Source: Eggerthellaceae bacterium | GTDB lineage: Bacteria > Actinomycetota > Coriobacteriia > Coriobacteriales > Eggerthellaceae | Length of the DNA stretch: 64,000 nucleotides | Direction of reading: 5' to 3' | Assembly (NCBI GenBank): GCA_015062605.1 | Contig: SUUI01000004.1 | Span: forward strand, 41,751 to 105,750 | Shown here: positions 41,259 through 48,526 of the stretch, in pieces | How positions within the stretch are numbered: position 1 is the first letter of the stretch | Layout of the letters: every line of letters begins with the position of its first letter | Translations under genes and position numbers: made by a program | The notes under the pieces: generated by a model | What the model was told of the DNA's origin: nothing | The model's input: the letters and a program-made list of their open reading frames with translations, nothing else | Database searches by the model: none

Positions 41259-42488
41259 ATGCGGATTCTCATCGTTCCCATGTTCGCGCTTTCACCCATG
41301 AACGGGCCCTGGTCGCGTACGCAAACGATTGCCCGCGCATTTCTCGCGGCAGGTCACGATGCGGCAATCGCTCGTGCAGCCGACGGCAACTGTCATCATC
41401 CAGTAAGCTCAAAGGTGCTCACCCTGCCTGCACCTTCACCGCTCGGCCTTCCCATGGCGATTGCATCACGCACGTTCCCCATCGCGACCAAGCTCGGCAT
41501 TGCCGGTCGAAAGCCCGTCAAAAGCTTCGAAGAGGTTCTGTGGCTAACGGGCAATCTCTCGTACGGCTACACGATAAAATGCGTGGATATGCTGCGAGCA
41601 TACATCAAAAGCAAGCAGATCGATGCGGTGTATTCCGAATTCAATCTTGCCGCCATCATCGCGGCGAAAGCAGAAGGAATTCCGCTCATCGGTTCGGTTT
41701 CATATCCGACCCAGGCTGCCTATGCGAACGCGAAACGCAAAGCGAAAGGCATCAATCGCGTGCTCTCGGAACTGGGACTTCCCCGTGCAGGTTCCGCGCT
41801 CAATCTCTTCACATGGCTTGATTTCCGCTTCGTACCCAGTTGCTATGAGCTCGAACCCATGGAGGGACCAAACCTGGCCTTCTGTGGCTTCTTAGAGGCT
41901 ATACCACCCGTTCAAGCATCTGATCCTGCAATTGACGATCAACGTAACGCGCTCGTCTTCTATATGGGTACAGGTACGCTACCGCGCAAACGCTTCTATA
42001 GAGCAGTATGCGAGATTGCAGACGCAGTGTCCTACGGGCTTTATGTGGCAGGAGTCGATGAATCCGATGCGCCCGCAAGCGCCAAGAACCGCAAGAACCT
42101 TCATTTCGGGAAACGCTTCGATTTCTCCGAGCTGCTCCCCCATGCAGTGGCGTTCGTCAACCATGGAGGACAGAATTCCGTGATGACTGCACTCGAGTAC
42201 GGAGTACCGCAGATCATCTTCCCAGGTAAGGTGTTCGAGCGCCAATACAACGCCCGAAGCATCGTGAATGCAGGCGCAGGCATCAGCCTCGATGATTTCA
42301 CATCCGAAACGATCTTAGAAGCAGTCGAAAAGCTTCGCGGTGATGCTTCGCTCACCCGAAACGCGGCAACGCTCCGAGAAACGCTATCAAGCCTCGGAGG
42401 AACATCGTGCATCGTCTCGCACACGGAAGAGTTGGTGGCCGACCGCATCGTGAAGAAGCTCTTCCCGCAAAGAATCCCGCTGGATTAA
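41259..42488 (+). CDS. GT1-like glycosyltransferase (MGT/UGT family)
   Basis: 409 residues, GT-B fold. The N-terminal half starts MRILIVPMFALSPMNGPWSRTQTIARAFLAAGHDAAIA, an acceptor domain; the C-terminal half has the GT1 donor motif AFVNHGGQNSVMTALEYGVPQIIFPG. Family members glycosylate lipids, polyketides or flavonoid-like acceptors. The gene starts 17 bases after cydC with its own GTAGGAGGTC, so it is co-transcribed with cydDC, an unusual partner. No signal peptide. Acceptor and donor not predictable. Confidence 0.83.
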   Translation: MRILIVPMFALSPMNGPWSRTQTIARAFLAAGHDAAIARAADGNCHHPVSSKVLTLPAPSPLGLPMAIASRTFPIATKLGIAGRKPVKSFEEVLWLTGNLSYGYTIKCVDMLRAYIKSKQIDAVYSEFNLAAIIAAKAEGIPLIGSVSYPTQAAYANAKRKAKGINRVLSELGLPRAGSALNLFTWLDFRFVPSCYELEPMEGPNLAFCGFLEAIPPVQASDPAIDDQRNALVFYMGTGTLPRKRFYRAVCEIADAVSYGLYVAGVDESDAPASAKNRKNLHFGKRFDFSELLPHAVAFVNHGGQNSVMTALEYGVPQIIFPGKVFERQYNARSIVNAGAGISLDDFTSETILEAVEKLRGDASLTRNAATLRETLSSLGGTSCIVSHTEELVADRIVKKLFPQRIPLD

Positions 42489-42535
42489 GCGCTCACGTAA
42501 GACCTTCCGCAAGCGCCAAACAACGCGCATATACG

Positions 42536-43774
42536 CTAGCGGTGCGATTCGCGCTTGTACATCAGACAGAATACAACCCCGAAAACGGTCGCTGCAGCCG
42601 CAACCACGCTAAAGCAGATCCATACAGAGGCATTCGCAGATGTGCCATCGGGGCTGACAAGCGCCACCAACCCGATAGCCAAAAACGAAGCGACAGCAGC
42701 GCTGATGTTGGTGAGACCCAGATTGCGGGCGTAGTTCTTCGCGCCGAAACGTTGACGCATGTAACCCGATGCGATGACGGGGATGGCCCCATAGCCCAAA
42801 CCGACAAGCAGGGCAGCGATGATGTAGGTGATTCCCGTCGACGTCGAGAACGAGAATGCGAGCAACGCTGATGCCAGAAGATTCAATGCAGTGGAAGAAA
42901 GCAACACAGCCCTCAAGCCCGCCTTGTCGAAGAGCGTGCCGAACAATGGGCGCGCCAACCCGTTCATAGTGGACACGAGCCCCACGATCATCGCGGAAAA
43001 CATGCCCTCGATGCCGACGGCAACTGCGCCTTGACGCGAGCCACCGATAAGTGTGACACCGATGGAAATTATGAGAAGCGCCCATGCGTAGTACACGAAA
43101 TACGATGGGACAGTCCACGGCTTGTCATCTTCGAAGGTGGATTCGTTCACGGATTCTCCTCCAGGAGCCTTCACGAACTGACCTATGTTTTCGGGAGCAG
43201 GTTTCAGGAAGAACGCAAGCCCCAGGGACACGATCATCGCGATAACGGCAATCGCCACGAACACCTGACGTAGACCGAATTGGTCGATGAGCGTAGCGGC
43301 AGGCGTTCCCAAAATCAGGCTTCCGAAACCGAAGCCCATCATAAGAATGCCAGACGAGAAACCGATCTTGTCGGCAAACCAACTGTTCACCATCGAAAGA
43401 ATGGTGATGTAAGCCATACCGCATCCGGCACCGCACAAAACGCCATAGCCAACGTAAATGCCCCAGATGCTTTTGTCTGCGAAGAACGCCGATACAAGGA
43501 AGCCGGCGAGTGCGATAGCGCCTGCCATTAAAAGCGTCTTCGAATAACCAATCCCCTTAATGACAAAGGAGGCACCCAACTGCGCCAAACAGAAGCAGAT
43601 GAGCGCAATATTGAACGTCGTCTGCAGCGCACCGCCATCCCACCCGAAATCGGCTGAAAGAGGAGTGGCAAAGATGGACCAAGCGTACACAAGGCCATAT
43701 ACCAACAGCGCAGCCGCCGAAACGAACAAGTAGCCGTTGCGCGTGCGCTTAATGCTCGCTACGTCATTTTCCAT
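42536..43774 (-). CDS. MFS transporter, oxalate/formate antiporter (OFA) type
   Basis: 412 residues from ATG 43774. Twelve hydrophobic segments. The N-terminal pattern NGYLFVSAAALLVYGLVYAWSIFATPLSADFGW, with the acidic/aromatic loop after TM1, and GYGVLCGAGCGMAYITILSMVNSWFADKIGFSSGI are typical of OFA/OxlT-like permeases. The central loop (PENIGQFVKAPGGESVN) separates the halves. It should move a small organic anion. It lies downstream of a MarR gene but with 344 bases between. Ends at a basic C-terminus KRESHR. Confidence 0.85.
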   Translation of the reverse strand: MENDVASIKRTRNGYLFVSAAALLVYGLVYAWSIFATPLSADFGWDGGALQTTFNIALICFCLAQLGASFVIKGIGYSKTLLMAGAIALAGFLVSAFFADKSIWGIYVGYGVLCGAGCGMAYITILSMVNSWFADKIGFSSGILMMGFGFGSLILGTPAATLIDQFGLRQVFVAIAVIAMIVSLGLAFFLKPAPENIGQFVKAPGGESVNESTFEDDKPWTVPSYFVYYAWALLIISIGVTLIGGSRQGAVAVGIEGMFSAMIVGLVSTMNGLARPLFGTLFDKAGLRAVLLSSTALNLLASALLAFSFSTSTGITYIIAALLVGLGYGAIPVIASGYMRQRFGAKNYARNLGLTNISAAVASFLAIGLVALVSPDGTSANASVWICFSVVAAAATVFGVVFCLMYKRESHR

Positions 43775-44118
43775 AAGCAAACTTCCAATCCGTATCTTCT
43801 TGGAGCATAATATCCGCTGTCTGCGAATCATCTTGCAAAGCGCGATGCGTAGAAACGGATAGACCGTCCAGAACCATATCGCTTTTCAGAAGACTTCGAT
43901 TTTCCCATTGACTTTCATTAATCATTTGATTATTATTTGGCATAGGCAGGGACTCTATTGATTGCATCGCTTTGCCGTCTGCTATGCAGAGGCAGCCAGC
44001 AACCTTGCTATGATAACGTCCGTGCCCATACCCCTCCGAAGCCGCTCGCGATGCCATGCAAAGCGGGTGGCTTCTTTTCTGGCTTCATGTTGGTTGATTC
44101 GTCAAGATAATGCATAGC
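43775..44118. other. 344-base gap between MarR and OFA permease
   Basis: No convincing gene. It holds the hairpin at 44038-44074 and, on the minus strand, TTGACG (44102-44097) as a possible -35 element of a leader before the permease. The AT-rich part (43915-43945) has no repeat. A 97-codon leftward frame through it has no ribosome binding site and overlaps the permease start. Confidence 0.4.
44038..44074 (+). terminator. Orphan intrinsic terminator hairpin (plus strand)
   Basis: GAAGCC-GCTCGC pairs with GCG-GGT-GGCTTC, followed by TTTTCT. It points rightward although both flanking genes read leftward, so it could end a small antisense RNA starting within the permease leader. Confidence 0.4.
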
Positions 44119-44577
44119 CTAACTTATACCCCGACTCGCTCGAAAAGACTTTTCGAGGGTCTTTCGAAGAAGATTCGCGGCAACACGTGATGCATCGACA
44201 AGCAAAGCGCGCTCATCGTCGCCGAGGACGCTCAACGATTCATCAAGCTTGTCGTGCGCTTTACTCCGATGCACTGAAATGAACTGCCTCCCCTTTTCAC
44301 TCAGCGTAAGGATGACCTGACGACGGTTTTTGGGATCGGCTTCGCGCGTCACGAGGCCTTGAGCTTCAAGATCTATGACATTTCGGCTCACATTTTGGGG
44401 AGGAAGGCTCAAGTAGTTTGCAAGCTTACCCGAGCTTATGGGCTCGCACAGCGCGATACCGACAATCACAGTCTCCTGCTGTTTCGTGAGCCCCTCCCGT
44501 ACCGTAAACACATCACGTTCGACGAGAGAGCGATACAGCATCATCGCGTCAAAAATGCTTTCGTAGCTTTGCGCCAT
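44119..44577 (-). CDS. MarR family transcriptional regulator
   Basis: 152 residues. Winged helix core: LTKQQETVIVGIALCEPISSGKLANYLSLPPQNVSRNVIDLEAQGLVTREADPKNRRQVILTLSEKGRQFI, with the DxRxxxxxLT wing motif written DPKNRRQVILTLS. Dimer helices flank it. MarR proteins usually respond to phenolic or organic acids and control nearby transporters; here permeases lie on both sides (42536 and 44728). Ribosome binding site AAAGGAGC before ATG 44577. A TGATTACGATTATTATACC AT-rich stretch upstream (44608-44628) could be its promoter. Confidence 0.88.
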   Translation of the reverse strand: MAQSYESIFDAMMLYRSLVERDVFTVREGLTKQQETVIVGIALCEPISSGKLANYLSLPPQNVSRNVIDLEAQGLVTREADPKNRRQVILTLSEKGRQFISVHRSKAHDKLDESLSVLGDDERALLVDASRVAANLLRKTLEKSFRASRGIS

Positions 44578-44727
44578 TCAGTGCTCCTTTATAGAATCAT
44601 AAGAAAATGATTACGATTATTATACCCTGAGAATTAGTTATGCTGCACAGGATAATCCGCAAAATATAGCCAAGCCCCTGTCCGGAAAATGCGGATCTGG
44701 ATGGTTATCTGAGGTTTAAGATGTGGA

Positions 44728-46044
44728 TTAGACGAACCAGCCGATGGAATTCAAACCCAGCATGTACGCCATTGAAATGATAACCGTGACGACCATGATG
44801 GGGAATCCGACCTTCGTGAAGCTCACGAAGGATATCGGATATCCTTCGCGATTCGCAATCGAGGACAACACCACATTAGCCGATGCGCCGACGAGCGTAC
44901 CATTCCCGCCGAGGCATGCGCCGAGCGAAAGCGCCCACCACAGCGGGGCTACATCGACACCCTGCGCACCCATGACCGCGATGATGGGAATCATCGTCGC
45001 AACGAACGGAATGTTGTCCAAAATGGCGGAAAGGATTGCCGAACCCCAGATGAGCACGATGATGAGCAGCACCGTGTCACCACCCGTGATCTCGACCATC
45101 CATGTACCGACCATTTCGATGACGCCAGTTTGCACCATGCCGCCAACAACCATGAACAAGCCTAAGAAGAAACCGATCGTCGTCCATTCGACATCGTGGA
45201 TGACTTCTTCCATATCGGCACCTGAGGCGATAAGGATAACCGCCGCCGCCGTCAGCGCGATGATACCCGATTCCAAGTTGAGCGCACCATGAGCCATGAA
45301 CGCAACGGTGACAAAGACGATCATGACGATGCTGAGCTTGAACAGGGATTCATCCTTGATGGCCTCCCTCTCGTTAAGCTCCATCACGTGCTGCATATCT
45401 TCCGGATCAACACCCAGATTGCGGCCGTACATGAACTTGAAGATGACGATGATGACCACCATGATGACGAGAACGCACGGCGCATCGTATTTGATGAAGT
45501 CGAAGAACGTGAGGCCTGCTTGCGAACCGATCATGATATTGGGCGGGTCGCCGATGAGCGTGGCCGTACCGCCGACGTTCGACGAAAGGATCTCGGCAAT
45601 CAGAAACGGCGTTGCATCGATTTTCAACATGCGGCACAACATGATAGTCATGGGACCCATGAGCAAGATGGTTGTTACATTATCCAGAAAAGCCGAGAAA
45701 AGCGCCGTGATGATACAGAATGCGATCATGATCTTCCACGGATTGCCCTTGCAGATCTTGGCAGATTTGATGGCCACGAACTCGAACATACCTGAGAGCT
45801 TCACCACTGCGACGAACAACATCATGCCGCAGAGCACCGCGAGCGTGTTGAAGTCGATCTCCTCCATGCCCTGCTCCCAAGTGAGGATGTTAATGGGATC
45901 GCCGAACAGAGGAGAGACAGCTGTGATGATGAGAATGATAACAGCACCTGCAAGCGCAACGGCAGCACGGTGGATCTTCTCCGAAACCACAATCGCCATA
46001 ACTACGACGAACACTATGACAGATATGATTTGTGCGGCTGTCAA
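44728..46044 (-). CDS. Ion-transporter superfamily permease (ArsB/NhaD/CitM type, SLC13-like)
   Basis: 438 residues with about 11 membrane segments. Two inverted-repeat halves are visible, with the diagnostic loops FLDNVTTILLMGP and GDPPNIMIGSQAG in the first and ILDNIPFVATMIPI and GGNGTLVGASANVVLSSIA in the second. Such proteins exchange anions or Na+/H+; SLC13-like specificity is likely but not decidable. The start codon is TTG at 46044, preceded by TAGGAGGGG. Separate from the small membrane protein gene by 154 bases. Confidence 0.88.
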   Translation of the reverse strand: MTAAQIISVIVFVVVMAIVVSEKIHRAAVALAGAVIILIITAVSPLFGDPINILTWEQGMEEIDFNTLAVLCGMMLFVAVVKLSGMFEFVAIKSAKICKGNPWKIMIAFCIITALFSAFLDNVTTILLMGPMTIMLCRMLKIDATPFLIAEILSSNVGGTATLIGDPPNIMIGSQAGLTFFDFIKYDAPCVLVIMVVIIVIFKFMYGRNLGVDPEDMQHVMELNEREAIKDESLFKLSIVMIVFVTVAFMAHGALNLESGIIALTAAAVILIASGADMEEVIHDVEWTTIGFFLGLFMVVGGMVQTGVIEMVGTWMVEITGGDTVLLIIVLIWGSAILSAILDNIPFVATMIPIIAVMGAQGVDVAPLWWALSLGACLGGNGTLVGASANVVLSSIANREGYPISFVSFTKVGFPIMVVTVIISMAYMLGLNSIGWFV

Positions 46045-46198
46045 CGAGTTCCCCTCCTAAAATGCATGTATCCTACAGGGTAAAGCATACTCTTGACGAC
46101 AAGTCCCATGCAACGCCTTCAAGGAAGAGCTTCGGGTACTCGGCAGATATCGATGCCTGGATGAATCCCCCAGTTCGCCCTCGAAGATGCAGCATATA

Positions 46199-46396
46199 CT
46201 ATTCTTCGGCTGATTCGTCATCCTTCTTCATTTCCGTTTGACGGAATTCTTCCATGCGCCTTTCGTAACGCGCATACGTTTCCTCACGACGTTGGTCAAG
46301 CGTCTTTTGACCGTCCTGATTACGCTGTTTGAGCGACTTAACTGCAACGAAGATCACGAATACCGCCAAGACCACCCAAATGACCATTTGCTCCAT
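46199..46396 (-). CDS. Small single-span membrane protein
   Basis: 65 residues. One hydrophobic helix at 4-20 (VIWVVLAVFVIFVAV) and then a charged, probably coiled-coil cytoplasmic tail KSLKQRNQDGQKTLDQRREETYARYERRMEEFRQTEMKKDDESAEE. It lies between the SLC13 gene (after two hairpins) and the IT permease in the same orientation. GAAGAGACTT upstream of ATG 46396 is a modest ribosome binding site. I do not recognise a family; a transporter accessory subunit is an inference. Confidence 0.65.
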   Translation of the reverse strand: MEQMVIWVVLAVFVIFVAVKSLKQRNQDGQKTLDQRREETYARYERRMEEFRQTEMKKDDESAEE

Positions 46397-46422
46397 AAGT
46401 CTCTTCCATCCAATCGTTAGAT

Positions 46423-46459
46423 GATAATCACCGAGTGGTTAACCCACCCGGTGATTATC
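46423..46459. terminator. Hairpin after the SLC13 gene (1)
   Basis: Perfect 11-bp stem GATAATCACCG with a 15-base loop, itself partly paired (GTGG...CCAC). Between the SLC13 gene and the small membrane protein gene. Confidence 0.6.
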
Positions 46460-46470
46460 GTAATTCATCT

Positions 46471-46505
46471 GGTTGCAGGTACCCAAGAATCAGATTCCTG
46501 CAACC
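46471..46505 (-). terminator. Hairpin after the SLC13 gene (2)
   Basis: Perfect stem GGTTGCAGG (46471-46479) and CCTGCAACC (46497-46505), 16 bases after the SLC13 stop. The loop holds a second small hairpin GAATC/GATTC. No T run. Confidence 0.55.
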
Positions 46506-46520
46506 AAAGCTTCCTAAACC

Positions 46521-48017
46521 TTAGTAGAAGAAGCCAGTGATGACTGGGCCGAGGATGATGACCACGATCCACAGGATGACCGTCGGAACCCAGGCCTTCT
46601 TCAGCCAGTCGCCCATGCTGATCCAACCGTACTTGTAGGAGCACAGCATGATAGCATCGAACGGGAGGAACGAGGTCACAGCACCAATAGAACCACCGAT
46701 GGCAGCAATCAGGCAGCCATTGAGTTCGGGAACGATAGCAGCGATGCCGAACATAATGGGCAGAGCAACGGATACGGTCGGCGGGCCGATTGGAATGAGA
46801 ATGTGCAGTACACCCGTAACAACGACGGCAACGATGACCACGACGATGAACGGCCAGGACGCGGCACCAGCGAAGATGAGCTTAACGGCCCACGTAACAA
46901 GACCGGTGCCCATCATGCCGTTGATGAGGCATTGCACGCCGATGATCAGCATGATGATGTCCCACGACACGGATGCGTCGAAGTCTTCCTTCGTCAACAG
47001 GTTGAGACCCGGGATGAAGGCGATGACGGCGCCAATGAAGCAGACAAGCATGGAGTTGATGGACGGAACCCACGTGGAGGCCAGGCAGATACCGAACACG
47101 ATAATGAACCAGACGATAATCTTGATTTCGCGTGCAGTCATCTTGCCATAGTCAGCCAGCTTGGATTGGACGACCTCGAGAGCCTCAGGCTTGATCTCCT
47201 CAACCTTGTAGAGCTTGATGACAACCCAGCTTGCGATGAGGGACGTGATGATGGCGATCGGAATCATCGTGAGGCACCACTGGCCGAAGGTCACAGTGAC
47301 ACCCATGGCCTGACCGACCATGTTCATGCAGAGCATGTTAAGTGAATTGCCAACCGGGGTGCCGATACCGCCGATAGCAGCAGTGGTACCGCACAAGACG
47401 GTGAATGCCTTGCCCAATTCGGAGATCTTCGGCTTGCCACCATTAGCCTGGACAATCGAGATGCCGATGCCGCAGAAGATGGCGGATGCCGCGAGGTCGG
47501 AGATGAACATGGACAGGACGGAGCAGCCAAGACCGAACATAACGAACAGCTTGGTGACATTGGTGCCGGCAGCGTTCAGGGCAGCCCTGGCAACACGATA
47601 CGGAATCGGGGTTGCCATGACAGCGCCGGAAACCGTGAACACGAACAAGCAGTAGATAGGTACCAGCAAGCTCGAAGAGTTGAACACGCTCATAAGAGGC
47701 TGTCCGTTGAAGCTCTGCGCCGGATCGGTGATGGCATTGTAGGGAAGAATGCCCGTGATCGGCAGCAAGAAGTAAATCAACACAACGGTGATTGTGAAGG
47801 GAACACCCTCAGTACACCACAGGACGATAGAGCAGAACAGGATACCAGCAGCCGACATAGCCTGATGAGGAAGACCTTCGGGTGTCGGTATCACAAATTG
47901 GAACAGCAGGAAGATGACAGCAGCGACAATACAGCCGATCAGGCGGTTGCGCAGAATCTTCCCATCTGGAAACGGCGTCCCGAATGTTTGCTTCGAGACG
48001 ATGTCTTCAGAACCCAT
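46521..48017 (-). CDS. SLC13/DASS family dicarboxylate-type transporter
   Basis: 498 residues from ATG 48017, right after AGGAGGGGTT; the longer frame to 48140 lacks a signal for starting. Twelve or so membrane helices. DASS features: SAAGILFCSIVLWCTEGVPF, TAAIGGIGTPVGNSLN in the first half and the second half hairpin with ILIPIGPPTVSVALP, the paired Na+/substrate sites. Likely imports or exchanges dicarboxylates or a related aromatic acid. It is downstream of the molybdopterin enzyme and ferredoxin in the same direction, so it probably brings in the substrate of that enzyme. Confidence 0.88.
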   Translation of the reverse strand: MGSEDIVSKQTFGTPFPDGKILRNRLIGCIVAAVIFLLFQFVIPTPEGLPHQAMSAAGILFCSIVLWCTEGVPFTITVVLIYFLLPITGILPYNAITDPAQSFNGQPLMSVFNSSSLLVPIYCLFVFTVSGAVMATPIPYRVARAALNAAGTNVTKLFVMFGLGCSVLSMFISDLAASAIFCGIGISIVQANGGKPKISELGKAFTVLCGTTAAIGGIGTPVGNSLNMLCMNMVGQAMGVTVTFGQWCLTMIPIAIITSLIASWVVIKLYKVEEIKPEALEVVQSKLADYGKMTAREIKIIVWFIIVFGICLASTWVPSINSMLVCFIGAVIAFIPGLNLLTKEDFDASVSWDIIMLIIGVQCLINGMMGTGLVTWAVKLIFAGAASWPFIVVVIVAVVVTGVLHILIPIGPPTVSVALPIMFGIAAIVPELNGCLIAAIGGSIGAVTSFLPFDAIMLCSYKYGWISMGDWLKKAWVPTVILWIVVIILGPVITGFFY

Positions 48018-48154
48018 AACCCCTCCTAAAAAAACTAAACTTGATTTCTCTCTTCGGGTGTTGATGACCCTGCTTTTGCAAGGCCACCAACCCCCATTAA
48101 AGCCTTTGGTCCGAAAGCTTTTTGCTGCATGGATTCGCATGCAGCGCGATTGCC

Positions 48155-48487
48155 TTACGGAATGAAGATAGCCCCCTTGCTACCCTTCTCGAGCATCTGT
48201 GCCGTCAGCTCTTCGATGGTGCCGTAGTACAGCACCTTGGCCTGGCAGTGCTGCACGCATGCCGGGATTCCGCCAGCAGCAACGCGGTCTTCGCACAGGT
48301 TGCAAAGTTCGGTCGGATAGGCGATGTAATCCCAGTGCCAAGAGCCATCAGGATTCTGACGTGGCTTGTCCTCGAGAACTTTCATACCAAAGTCGGTGAT
48401 ACCAAGCTCCAACTCGTTGCGGCACGCAATCTCGCAGCTGTGACAACCAGAGCAGAACTCGAAATCGATATACAGACCATTTGCCAT
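48155..48487 (-). CDS. Small 4Fe-4S ferredoxin subunit of the molybdopterin enzyme
   Basis: 110 residues. Cys groups: CSGCHSCEIACR near residue 12 and CNLCEDRVAAGGIPACVQHCQAKVL in the second half, as in the DmsB/NrfC family but with only two cluster sites. It would pass electrons to or from the catalytic subunit encoded 39 bases upstream. No signal peptide. Ribosome binding site AGAAGGAGG before ATG 48487. Related in size and layout to the subunit at 13895. Confidence 0.9.
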   Translation of the reverse strand: MANGLYIDFEFCSGCHSCEIACRNELELGITDFGMKVLEDKPRQNPDGSWHWDYIAYPTELCNLCEDRVAAGGIPACVQHCQAKVLYYGTIEELTAQMLEKGSKGAIFIP

Positions 48488-48526
48488 TATTCTTACCTCC
48501 TTCTCTGTTCTAGTAATCCGCAGCCA

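Noticed and set aside
43764..44057. Leftward open frame of 97 codons before the OFA permease
   Set aside because: Overlaps the permease start, lacks a ribosome binding site and covers the hairpin at 44038; composition is not protein-like.
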